Of a stretch of 64,000 bases of DNA, positions 41,697 through 49,222 are shown piece by piece; the first letter of the stretch is position 1; the number at the start of each line of letters is the position of its first letter. Source of the DNA: DASQFI01 sp035633215 (GTDB lineage Bacteria > Acidobacteriota > Vicinamibacteria > Vicinamibacterales > SCN-69-37). The notes beneath the pieces are model-generated. The model had not been told where the DNA came from. It worked only from the letters and a program-made list of their open reading frames with translations, and searched no databases. The stretch is taken from assembly GCA_035633215.1 (NCBI GenBank), contig DASQFI010000055.1, positions 1 through 64,000 of the forward strand. Reading direction: 5' to 3'. The position numbers and the translations under genes were made by a program.

Positions 41697-41850
41697 ATTT
41701 CAAAGTCGCGTTTTCCTGAGCATTTTCACGAAAACGAACGAGAGCACGATTCTCTCTGCCACAGCGAAGCAGTTCTGCCAATTCGTTCGGGATTTGACGA
41801 GGTAGGCGTCGCTATTCGCGTCGAGTTCCATTCTGAGCGCCATTCCGCGC
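41697..41850 (+). repeat. Left-end repeat of cassette 4
   Basis: Leader with GTCGCGTTTTCCTGAGCATT, degenerate second core ATTCTCTCTGCCA (41750-41762), and paired boxes CGAGTTCCATT / GAGCGCCATTCC (about 41822-41845). It matches the leaders at 39097 and 46789 in layout. Confidence 0.75.
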
Positions 41851-41888
41851 GGACAGCGACTATGGCCCGGGGGATCGCAACCGCCCTA

Positions 41889-42587
41889 CTACCGTGTCCT
41901 GCACTGACTCGGCCTCGAGCCGCGGAATAACATGCCGCCGCTGGACCCGATCCTCGTGAAACCCAAGCCTGTCGCCGAACCGAAGGCCCATCCGGTGGCG
42001 TTGCCACTGTCCCGTCGCATCTCGATCGTCTTCCCGTCCAAAGTGATCGAGGCTCGGCTCGGTGTACGGCTGCCTTCGACGAAGTAGAAGGTCACTGCAA
42101 CGGTGACCTTCGTACCAGCCTCGTCGCAATCGTAGGTGACCGTCTCGCTTGGCGACGAGGGTGCGGTTTGGGATGCGGTGGGAGCTGCGGCCGGCGCCGC
42201 CGGTGGGTAGGTCCAACCCGTATCGACGTACTTGTATCGCCCCGACTTATCCTTCCATGTCTCTTCGATCACCCGACGAGCCGATGCTTCATCGGACGCT
42301 GCCCCGCACTCGGGCGTCATGCCGATGTTCTTCGGGATACTGTACTTCTCGCGAAGGAACGCGGCGAACGCGGTGCTATAAGTCAAGTCATCGATCTGCC
42401 CACGGCGCATAACACCGCTGAAGTACATGACTTGCGTCGTAAGCCTGCCAGCCTGCTGCGTGACCGCCTGGCGACAGACTTCATACATCGTCGGCGCGGC
42501 GGGTGCCTGAGCGTGGATGGTCGAGCTGAAGACATAGAGCGTCGAGACGATGAGTCCGGACATCAGCCACGATGAGATCGAGCGCAT
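41889..42587 (-). CDS. Cassette 4: secreted protein of unknown function
   Basis: The 232-residue protein has a signal peptide (SWLMSGLIVSTLYVFSSTIHAQ). The middle part carries CRQAVTQQAGRLTTQVMYFSGVM and an AAFLREKYSIPKNIGMTPECGAASDEASARRVIEETWKD pattern, which suggests a helical periplasmic domain. A Pro/Ala linker follows, and the C-terminal ~75 residues are beta-rich with two cysteines. I do not recognise the family. The ATG at 42587 has GGGAGG 5 nt upstream. The gene is antisense to those in cassettes 1-3. Confidence 0.75.
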   Translation of the reverse strand: MRSISSWLMSGLIVSTLYVFSSTIHAQAPAAPTMYEVCRQAVTQQAGRLTTQVMYFSGVMRRGQIDDLTYSTAFAAFLREKYSIPKNIGMTPECGAASDEASARRVIEETWKDKSGRYKYVDTGWTYPPAAPAAAPTASQTAPSSPSETVTYDCDEAGTKVTVAVTFYFVEGSRTPSRASITLDGKTIEMRRDSGNATGWAFGSATGLGFTRIGSSGGMLFRGSRPSQCRTR

Positions 42588-42679
42588 GTGAGCCTCCCGG
42601 TAGATGCAAGGGCGATCATAGCGCCGCCCGCATGCGGGATCGTCGAGCCTCCATCGCGGCGAACTCGGAATGGCCTTCG

Positions 42680-42860
42680 CGTCGAGTGTCATTTCGAGTG
42701 TCATTGAAATAGGAAAATCGGGGAAAGCCGGCAAACGGACGAAAGAGCCGGCGAAGATTGGAAGACGCTAAATCGTTGCGGTTGCACGAGATGATCGCGA
42801 AACCATTGATTTCATTGGCTTTGGCGAGATCGCGATCGAATAGTCCCACTCTCTCCGCCA
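42680..42860 (+). repeat. Right-end repeat and core, copy D
   Basis: Paired boxes are CGAGTGTCAT twice; both carry the same C-to-T change. GCCGGCAAACGGACGAAAGA is followed by GCCGGC, GAAGACGCTAAATCGTTGCG and CGCGAAACCATTGATTTCAT. The core is TAGTCCCACTCTCTCCGCCA (42841-42860). Confidence 0.88.
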
Positions 42861-42894
42861 GTTTCTTGCGAGCATCTGTGAGCAAGAAACTGGC
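42857..42894. repeat. 13-bp inverted repeat across core D
   Basis: GCCAGTTTCTTGC (42857-42869), a 12-nt loop and the exact complement GCAAGAAACTGGC (42882-42894), followed by GTTCTTTCTT. It begins in the last bases of the core and replaces the usual leader. It may act as a terminator or mark a rearranged end. Confidence 0.7.
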
Positions 42895-42904
42895 GTTCTT
42901 TCTT

Positions 42905-43110
42905 ATGCGGGGGACTTCGTCCCCGCCGCACCCGCCTTACGAGCTCACTCGCGGGGACCCCTTCGCCCCGCTCCGTTCGCTCGGGCGCACTTCGCTCTGC
43001 TCGTGCGCTTCCTCTAAGCATCAGAACTTCGTCCCGCCGCCCCCCCTTACGAGCTCACTCGCGAGGACCCCTTCGCCCAGCACGTTTCCGCCTTCGCCGA
43101 AGACTTCGGC
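42905..43110. repeat. Intergenic direct and inverted repeats
   Basis: TTACGAGCTCACTCGCG-GGACCCCTTCGCCC occurs near 42938 and 43047. GGGGACTTCGTCCCC (42908) and CTTCGCCGAAG / CTTCGGCGAG (about 43091) are hairpins. The style (short GC hairpins around TTCG or GAA) recalls the repeats at 56447-57266. No gene is seen. Confidence 0.6.
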
Positions 43111-43131
43111 GAGACCTCGGACGAATCGCCG

Positions 43132-44505
43132 TCAGCGCTTCCGCAGTCCGGTGAACGTCGAGCCGCCTTGCTCGAACGTCAGGCCGGTCGCCGCGCCGTT
43201 TGCGACGTTGAATGTGAAGCGAAGCGACCAGTCGAGCGCGGCGCCGAACGCGTGCGGGCCGGCTGGCCGCAACGGGACACGGTCTTGGCCCGCGGCTTGG
43301 CTCATGAGGGTTTTGCCGTCGACCCAGAATCTGATCTCGAACGGCTGGCTGGGGACGTTGATGATGTAGGTGCCAGCCAGTGGTCTGAGCGCGGCGGCAT
43401 CGGGCGGCGGTCCAGTCTGAACCGGAACGATCGTCACAGGATCGCCGAGTGCAAGTCGCGCGAGATCGCGCAACAGGAATGGCGTTTGTGGCGTCGGTCG
43501 CGTGTTCATCAGGATGACGATCGACAACTGTTCGGCCGGAAGCCAAGCCGGCATCGCGATAAAACCCGGAACCGTTCCGCCGTGAAGCAGCGCCGGCCGC
43601 CCAGCCACGCTCCGCTCCATCAGGCCGAAGCCGTATCGTTCCGGCGCTGCCGCGCCCTCGGATGTCGTCATCTGCGCGTACGACGAGGCGCTGACCACCT
43701 TGCCGCCGTGCAGCGCGCGAGTCCACACGGCGAAGTCCGCGACGGTCGAGCAGATGCCGCCCGAGCCAAAACCGTGCGCTACGCTCCAGTACGGTGCGTC
43801 TTCGACGCGATCGCCGTTGCGCATGTACGGCATGGCCTGACCATTCGCACCGTACTCGTCTTCGCAGTACCGCGTCGATGTCATGTTGAGCGGGCCGAAC
43901 AATTCGTCCGCGAGAATCTGCGGGAGCGGTTTGCCAAAGTGGCGCTCCGCGATCTGGCCAAGCATGACGTAGTTGCTGTTGCTGTAGGCGAACTTCGACC
44001 CGGCCGGAAACTGCAGGCCGTGACCGCTGACGAGCGCCAATAGTCCTGCCGGCGACAGCTTCTTTGCCCAATTGCTGGAACCGGTGTCGGTGAAGTTGGG
44101 CACGCCGGACGTGTGATTGAGCAACTGCCGGACGGAGATGCCGAGCCACTTGCGGGGCATCTGCGGCAGGTGTCGATCAACGGAGTCGTCCAGGCCGACC
44201 AACCCGCGCTCGACCAGTCTCATCACCAGGGCCGCGGTGAACTGTTTGCTGGTCGATCCCAAGCGGTAGGCGGTTTCCGCGGTCGCCTTCCGGCCGGTTC
44301 CGCGGTCCGCCAGTCCCCACCCGCCGCGGACGATCACGTCGCTGCCGTGTTCCACGCCGACCGAAACGCCGACGACATTGCTGTCGGCGACAAACCGAGC
44401 CATGAGCGGCTCGACGTCCGTGAGGCGCGGCGCGGCCGACGTGAGCGCCGCCGCCAGCGCGCCGATGACGAGCGCCGAGGTAAGAACAGGCCCGGTCGTC
44501 CGCAT
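43132..44505 (-). CDS. Cassette 5: secreted serine hydrolase (beta-lactamase/transpeptidase-like)
   Basis: The 457-residue protein has a signal peptide (SALVIGALAAALTSAAP). The class C beta-lactamase/DD-peptidase fold shows Ser84-x-x-Lys87 (RLGSTSKQFT), the Tyr-Ser-Asn element (KFAYSNSNY, about 170) and an HGG triad (LLHGGTVPGFIAMP) in place of KTG, as in esterase-type members. A C-terminal lipocalin-like domain covers about 360-457. It could be a peptidase or esterase. It is the only gene in its 2.1-kb unit and faces left like that of cassette 4. Confidence 0.9.
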   Translation of the reverse strand: MRTTGPVLTSALVIGALAAALTSAAPRLTDVEPLMARFVADSNVVGVSVGVEHGSDVIVRGGWGLADRGTGRKATAETAYRLGSTSKQFTAALVMRLVERGLVGLDDSVDRHLPQMPRKWLGISVRQLLNHTSGVPNFTDTGSSNWAKKLSPAGLLALVSGHGLQFPAGSKFAYSNSNYVMLGQIAERHFGKPLPQILADELFGPLNMTSTRYCEDEYGANGQAMPYMRNGDRVEDAPYWSVAHGFGSGGICSTVADFAVWTRALHGGKVVSASSYAQMTTSEGAAAPERYGFGLMERSVAGRPALLHGGTVPGFIAMPAWLPAEQLSIVILMNTRPTPQTPFLLRDLARLALGDPVTIVPVQTGPPPDAAALRPLAGTYIINVPSQPFEIRFWVDGKTLMSQAAGQDRVPLRPAGPHAFGAALDWSLRFTFNVANGAATGLTFEQGGSTFTGLRKR

Positions 44506-44780
44506 GGATCGTCTCAGCTGGCAGGGGCTGGTGTAGGGATTCTATACGCCAGGGCGAGCACCGCCCCAACAAGCTGCGCGGCGATGAACCCCGGCGCATC
44601 AACTGGCCGGATGCCAGCAAACGTATTCGTCAGGGTTTCGTGCGAGAGTCATTCCCGAGTCTCGGTTTCGAAGAGATCGATCGTTCTGATGTTCCGGAAT
44701 CGGTGCAAGCCTCCGTCGGTTCACAAGCGCGCGTGTCCGTCAACGGCGATTGTCATGTCGAAGCGCTTGTAGGAAGACTC

Positions 44781-44960
44781 CGTCGAGTGCCATGTCGAGT
44801 GCCATCGAAATAGAGAAATCGACAAAAGTCGGCGAACGGACGAAAACGCTGCGAAGATTGGAAGTCGCTAAGTCGTTGCGGTTGCGAGAGATGATCGCGA
44901 AACCATTGATTCCATTGGCTTTCGCGAAACCGCAATCAGGGACTCCCACTCTCTCCGCCA
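44781..44960 (+). repeat. Right-end repeat and core, copy E
   Basis: Two CGAGTGCCAT boxes, then GTCGGCGAACGGACGAAAAC (first hairpin weakened: the matching GCCGGC has become GCTGC), GAAGTCGCTAAGTCGTTGCG, CGCGAAACCATTGATTCCAT and core GACTCCCACTCTCTCCGCCA (44941-44960). Confidence 0.88.
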
Positions 44961-45146
44961 GTCCTCGATTTGCGAATTTCCTCAGCAAATTCTCGATTTT
45001 GTCAGCGGAAATAGCGACCGAGTTCCATTTCGCGTTCCATTTGGATTGAAATCGACACGCGTTGCACTCCGGCGCACTCAGAATTCCTGGCAAATCCTCG
45101 CGCCCAGGCCCCGGAAAAGAGCACGACTCTCTTTGCCACGGTGAGG
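44961..45146 (+). repeat. Left-end repeat of cassette 6
   Basis: Leader with GCGAATTTCCTCAGCAAATT, paired boxes GAGTTCCATTTCG / CGTTCCATTTGG (about 45020-45042), and a degenerate core GACTCTCTTTGCCA at 45125-45138. The order of boxes and second core is reversed relative to other leaders, so this end seems rearranged. Confidence 0.65.
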
Positions 45147-45221
45147 CCGGAGTTTTCGCACGGTGATCCTGTTCGGAGCCTTTGAGCGAGACTCTCGCCG
45201 CCATTTGCGCCACGACTGGAC

Positions 45222-45275
45222 ATGACATCCTCTGTGACGAACCCCGTGAAGGCGTTCGCCCTCGTCGCCCTCGGA
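45222..45275 (+). pseudogene. 5' remnant of the gene at 47178
   Basis: ATGACATCCTCTGTGACGAA and the next ~33 nt match 47178-47231 with only two or three differences; similarity then ends abruptly. It encodes only MTSSVTNPVKAFALVALG. This is a leftover of a second copy of the membrane serine-hydrolase-like gene of the following segment. Confidence 0.85.
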
Positions 45276-45473
45276 ATGTGCCTCAGAGGCTCGAGAGCAG
45301 GCACGTTGAGGACCTCGAGCGCCGGGTGACGCGATCACGATCGACAGCACAGAGGCGCGAACGCGGCTTTGAACAGGGCTCTCACGCTCGCGCGCACCCC
45401 CAAACGATGATTGGCGCGCGCGGATGGTACAGGTTCTACAGCACGTTAGAATGTTCCCACCCCAGGGGACGCC

Positions 45474-46619
45474 ATGACACGCCGCCGACTGCTCGCCCCC
45501 TCCGTCCTGCTGATTTCGGCAATTGCCTTTGCGCCGCGCGCGGCCACGCTGACAGCCGCGCCGTGGCCATCAGCCGCGAAGGCCGCGGCCCCGGAGTACG
45601 GACCGCCCAACGGCACGCTCTTCATCGCCGGCGGCTCGACCGAGGGCTTGCCGATCACGCTCATAGACAAGTTCATCGAGCTCGGCGGCGGCGTCGACGG
45701 CAAGTTCGTCATCGTGCCGACGGCTAACGGGAATTTCGATGGGACTGGCGACGACAAGAAGGTGCGTGTGTATGTGGAGTCGCAGGTCATCAGCTTTTGG
45801 CTGACGCGCGGCCTCAAGAACGTGAAGATGCTGCACACCCACGATCCGAAGATCGCCGACACGGTGGAGTTTGCGAAGGTCCTGTCGGACGCGACCGCCG
45901 TGTGGTTCACCGGCGGGCGCCACTGGAACATCGTCGACTCCTATGCCGGGACGCTCACCTACAAGGAATTCCACAAGGTGCTCGAGCGCGGCGGGGTCAT
46001 CGGCGGCAACTCGGCGGGCGCGACGATTCAGGGCGAGTACCTCGTGCGCGGGGATACCCGCGGAGCCCACATCGTGATGACGGATGAGCCGAATCATCAG
46101 AAAGGGTTCGAGTTTCTCCGCAGGTCCGCGATCGACCAGCACATCGACGTGCGTAACCGCTGGGACGACCTGATTCCCGTCATCAAGAAGTATCCCAACC
46201 TGCTCGGCATCGGTCTGTCCGAAGACACCGCAATCGTCGTGAAGGGCGATCAGTTCGAAGTAACGGGTAAGTCGAAGGTCGCGATTCACGACAACACGCG
46301 GAAGTACCACCTATGGGAAAAACCGTACTACCTACTCGGCGCCGGCGACACCTACAACATGAGGACACGCAAAGTCGTGAAGTACCGACACCGGCCATCG
46401 ACTTCAGAGCCGACAGGAACGGCCCGCCAACGTAGCCCATCGGGCGGAGTTGTTCAAGAACAGCCGCTCGGCCGCGAGTGCGCCGCCGGCCGATTCATCG
46501 CGACTGGCGGCACCGTCCGGTACCACGGTGGGTCCCGGCAATGGAAGCGGCGCCGTTCCGGCGCCCATCCCGATCAGGCTGCCGCGGCTGCTCGAACGTC
46601 TACTCATGATTGCCGGTGA
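45474..46619 (+). CDS. Cassette 6: secreted cyanophycinase-like S51 peptidase with aberrant C-terminus
   Basis: The 381-residue protein has a signal peptide. The class I glutamine amidotransferase-like fold of S51 peptidases is clear: GTLFIAGGSTEG, VWFTGGRHWNIVDSY, the nucleophile Ser in IGGNSAGATIQGEYL (about 180) and LLGIGLSEDTAIVVKGDQFEV. Homologues break down cyanophycin or isoaspartyl peptides; the secreted type is common in Acidobacteriota. Family similarity ends near MRTRKVVKY (46385). The last ~75 residues are low-complexity and look like read-through after loss of the natural stop. Confidence 0.82.
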   Translation: MTRRRLLAPSVLLISAIAFAPRAATLTAAPWPSAAKAAAPEYGPPNGTLFIAGGSTEGLPITLIDKFIELGGGVDGKFVIVPTANGNFDGTGDDKKVRVYVESQVISFWLTRGLKNVKMLHTHDPKIADTVEFAKVLSDATAVWFTGGRHWNIVDSYAGTLTYKEFHKVLERGGVIGGNSAGATIQGEYLVRGDTRGAHIVMTDEPNHQKGFEFLRRSAIDQHIDVRNRWDDLIPVIKKYPNLLGIGLSEDTAIVVKGDQFEVTGKSKVAIHDNTRKYHLWEKPYYLLGAGDTYNMRTRKVVKYRHRPSTSEPTGTARQRSPSGGVVQEQPLGRECAAGRFIATGGTVRYHGGSRQWKRRRSGAHPDQAAAAARTSTHDCR

Positions 46620-46768
46620 TGACGAGAGCTGGTGGCATATTGAGGTCATCGACGTCGACTCGGATGGCGAAATCGATCTTCTGCGAATCCATCTGATCAA
46701 CGGCGACACGATGGTCTGGGAAATAGGGCGCTAGGACTCGGATAAACGCGATTCGGTAATCGCGCCAC

Positions 46769-46945
46769 GAATCCCACTCTCTCCGCCAGCCTTCAATTCG
46801 CGATTTCCTGAGCATTTCTGCAAGAACGACCGAGAGCTTGATTCTCTCTGCCTTAGCGAAGCTCGCCAGCGAATTTCCTAGACTTCTCGTGCGATTCACC
46901 AGGCGGGAACCAACGAGTTCCATCCTTCGGTGGCATTCAGCCGCT
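46769..46945 (+). repeat. Core F and following leader repeat
   Basis: The core GAATCCCACTCTCTCCGCCA (46769-46788) matches the tRNA end exactly, but the usual ~160-bp right-end repeat is missing upstream. The leader has CGCGATTTCCTGAGCATTTC, second core ATTCTCTCTGCC (46841-46852) and boxes CGAGTTCCATCC / GGTGGCATTC (about 46914-46939), as in cassettes 2 and 4. No further core is seen after this point. Confidence 0.85.
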
Positions 46946-47177
46946 CGGGCTCATCGGATGTACCGAGACACGAAGAGGAACACCGGGCTGCTCGACTTAG
47001 AACCGCACGCGTAGCCCACCATTGATATTCCGGCCTTCAAGTGGTGCCCACGCGTCAACCGGTCCACCTGTCGATTCGCCTATACACAGAGAACTTTGCA
47101 CTATAGAGTAAGGCGCACGGCCTCGATACCGGGCAGCTGGCTCCGCGTGTCCACGCTGGTTTTGGGAGTGTTAGCAC

Positions 47178-48191
47178 ATGACATCCTCTGTGACGAACCC
47201 CGTGAAGGCATTCGCCCTCATCGCCCTCGGCCTGGCCATTGCCGCGATGGGCATTTACATCGCCAACGCCGACGACGCGCCCGGCGCGGCGGTCATCGGA
47301 TTCCTGCTGATGCTTGCCGCGGTCCTGTTCGGCGTGAGGATCGCACGGAACCGGCTGCCGATCTGGGCCGGGCGCATCGCACTGGCGGTCGGCGTTCTCA
47401 TTGCCGCGTTCGCGGCATTTCTCACCCATGCAGTCACCGTAGCAGCGCCTCTCTTCGCTCAACCACCGGACGTGCCGTCGGTCAGCGAGTCCGCGCCCTC
47501 GTCGCAATGGGCGGCGGCGGTCGATCGCGCGCGGCCGATAGTGCGCGCGGCCATCGTGGAGCAGAACCTGCCAGGAGTCTCGATCGCGGTCGGCATGGGC
47601 GTGAGCATCGTCTGGGCCGAAGGGTTCGGATGGAGGGACGTCGTCACAGAGACGCCCGTCACACCGGAGACTCGATTCAACATCGGCACCGCGGCACCTG
47701 TGGTCACCGCCGCCGCGGTCGCGGCCCTCGGCATGACCAACACCGGCACTGATTCGGCGGCCGAGTGGAGCCCCGGTCATATCGGGGAGCCGGAAGAGGA
47801 CTTCCCACTCTTCACGCTCGTCCACAACATCATCCTCAGGCCGATTGGTGTCGCCGCCCCCGCGCAGCCATTGCCGGGCGATCGCGCGACGTTCTACGTC
47901 CCGAGATCCGATGACAACAATCCCCGCCGTGGACGACGACTGATGTACATGCGCGACCTGGCGTGCTGCGCGGGTGGGATGGCGTTCTATTCCACGCCGT
48001 CCGACCTCGTCCGCTTCGCGCTGGCGACGAAAGCAGACAGCGTCAACGGCGAACTCGCAGGCGGAAGCGTGATGTCGCTGATGACGCGCCGCGACAACGG
48101 GATCGTCGTTGCCGTGGCGTCGAACGTCGCGCACGCCAACACGGCCGCTCTCGCGCTGAAAGTGGCTGACGTGTTCGGCGAACGGAAATAG
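47178..48191 (+). CDS. Membrane protein with degenerate serine-hydrolase domain
   Basis: The 337-residue product has three N-terminal membrane helices (ALIALGLAIAAMGIYIA, GAAVIGFLLMLAAVLFGV, IALAVGVLIAAFAAFLT). A class C beta-lactamase-like region follows (ARPIVRAAIVEQNLPGVSIAVG, TPETRFNIGT). The expected Ser-x-x-Lys is TAAPVV, and the text jumps within ~10 residues to GMTNTGTDSA, as if ~100 residues were deleted in frame. It then resumes with CAGGMAFYSTPSDLVRFALA. It is probably catalytically dead and may be a pseudogene. It is 51 bp from the downstream metallo-beta-lactamase gene, probably one transcript. Confidence 0.7.
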   Translation: MTSSVTNPVKAFALIALGLAIAAMGIYIANADDAPGAAVIGFLLMLAAVLFGVRIARNRLPIWAGRIALAVGVLIAAFAAFLTHAVTVAAPLFAQPPDVPSVSESAPSSQWAAAVDRARPIVRAAIVEQNLPGVSIAVGMGVSIVWAEGFGWRDVVTETPVTPETRFNIGTAAPVVTAAAVAALGMTNTGTDSAAEWSPGHIGEPEEDFPLFTLVHNIILRPIGVAAPAQPLPGDRATFYVPRSDDNNPRRGRRLMYMRDLACCAGGMAFYSTPSDLVRFALATKADSVNGELAGGSVMSLMTRRDNGIVVAVASNVAHANTAALALKVADVFGERK

Positions 48192-48242
48192 ACCGCCGCG
48201 CCGCGAATCCGGTTGAGCGAACTCGCCATGGGAGAGTAACGG

Positions 48243-49124
48243 TTGCCCCACTTCACCAAGCGATACCGATTGGTGGTCCTCCTGGGACTGGTGAGTGTGC
48301 TGGCGCTGGTCCTCATCGGCAGGTGGCTGAACGCGACAAAGCGAGGCGGGCAGGGGCCCGCCGAACCGTTCCGCATCGCCGGCAACTTCTACTACGTTGG
48401 CGCGACCGATGCCGCGGCCTTCCTCATCACCGGGCCCGAGGGCCATATCGTGCTCGATGGCGGCTATCCCAGCACCGCGCCGATGATCATCGCGAGCATT
48501 GCGAAGCTCGGCTTCAGCATCAAGGACGTTAAAGTGCTCCTGAACTCAGAGCCTCATCCCGACCATGCCGGCGGGCTGGGCGTGCTCCAGCAGGCGTCTG
48601 GTGCCGAACTGTGGGCGAGTGAAGCGAGCGCCTATACCCTCGCCTCCGGTGGCGATGACCCGGACACGGTCCTTCCGTTGAGGGCCCTCGTGTGGATCGG
48701 AGTTCTGGGTTATCCGAAGATGCGGGTCGCCCATCGGTTCACGGACGGAGACACCATCCGCCTCGGGCCGCTCGCACTCACGGCGCACATCACCGGCGGC
48801 CACACGCGCGGTTGCACCTCGTGGTCGTTCTCCGTTCGAGACGGGGAGCGCATTCTGAACGTCGTGAGTGCCTGTGACCTTGGAGTACTGGGCGTCATAC
48901 GGTACGCAGAACAAGCGGCGGACTTGGAGCGAAGCTTCCGCATTCTGCGGAGTCTCCCGGTCGACATCTGGGTGACCTGCCATGCACGGTGGTGGGGCCG
49001 CTACCGCAAGTTCGTCGCCAGCAGCACCGCGAAGAACCCGACGGACCCCTTCATCGATCCGGACGGCTATCGCGCCTACATCGACACCGCCGAGAAAGAC
49101 TTCCGCAGTGGCCGCGTGCACTAG
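48243..49124 (+). CDS. Subclass B3-like metallo-beta-lactamase, Glu-variant metal site
   Basis: The 293-residue protein has an N-terminal membrane anchor or signal (LVVLLGLVSVLALVLIGRWL). B3 hallmarks are present: NFYYVGATDAAAFLITGPEGHIVLDGGY, a metal motif NSEPHPDHAGG (residues 101-111), GGHTRGCTSW and VTCHARWW. In normal B3 enzymes the motif is NSHxHxDHAGG; here the first histidine is Glu103 while His105, Asp107 and His108 remain, as in the B3-E variants. It may hydrolyse beta-lactams, but lactonase or another hydrolase activity is possible. The start is TTG with GGGAGAGTAACGG upstream. Confidence 0.85.
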   Translation: MPHFTKRYRLVVLLGLVSVLALVLIGRWLNATKRGGQGPAEPFRIAGNFYYVGATDAAAFLITGPEGHIVLDGGYPSTAPMIIASIAKLGFSIKDVKVLLNSEPHPDHAGGLGVLQQASGAELWASEASAYTLASGGDDPDTVLPLRALVWIGVLGYPKMRVAHRFTDGDTIRLGPLALTAHITGGHTRGCTSWSFSVRDGERILNVVSACDLGVLGVIRYAEQAADLERSFRILRSLPVDIWVTCHARWWGRYRKFVASSTAKNPTDPFIDPDGYRAYIDTAEKDFRSGRVH

Positions 49125-49222
49125 CGACAAACGGGATCACCCTGGTTATCCATGACAAGCGGCAACCTAGCCCTCGCGAAGTTATTTGCATCGAGTCGAT
49201 CGCTGGTCCTATAGCAGGCTCC

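Larger units (their letters stand above)
36813..46788. mobile_element. Tandem array of six tRNA-Ser-anchored single-gene cassettes
   Basis: Copies of TCCCACTCTCTCCGCCA end at 36812 (tRNA), 39096, 40139, 41696, 42860, 44960 and 46788. They bound units of 2284, 1043, 1557, 1164, 2100 and 1828 bp. Unit cargo, in order: phosphatase (+), DUF3303 (+), regulatory-like secreted protein (+), secreted unknown (-), serine hydrolase (-), cyanophycinase-like (+). A conserved ~160-bp sequence precedes five of the six downstream cores, and a conserved leader follows several. No integrase gene is present, so movement would need a recombinase acting in trans. Confidence 0.8.

Noticed and set aside
46450..46734. 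94-residue protein after the cyanophycinase-like gene
   Set aside because: It overlaps that gene's aberrant tail and has no recognisable family or clear ribosome site. It may be a fragment of something displaced, but evidence is too weak to call.
36723..46945. Classical integron cassette array
   Set aside because: No intI-like gene, no GTTRRRY core sites and no typical attC R/L boxes are visible; the shared junction is clearly the tRNA-Ser 3' end. The likeness to an integron is in organisation only.
36723..46945. Prophage or conjugative element at tRNA-Ser
   Set aside because: No integrase, phage structural, replication or transfer genes occur in any unit, and the units are too small.
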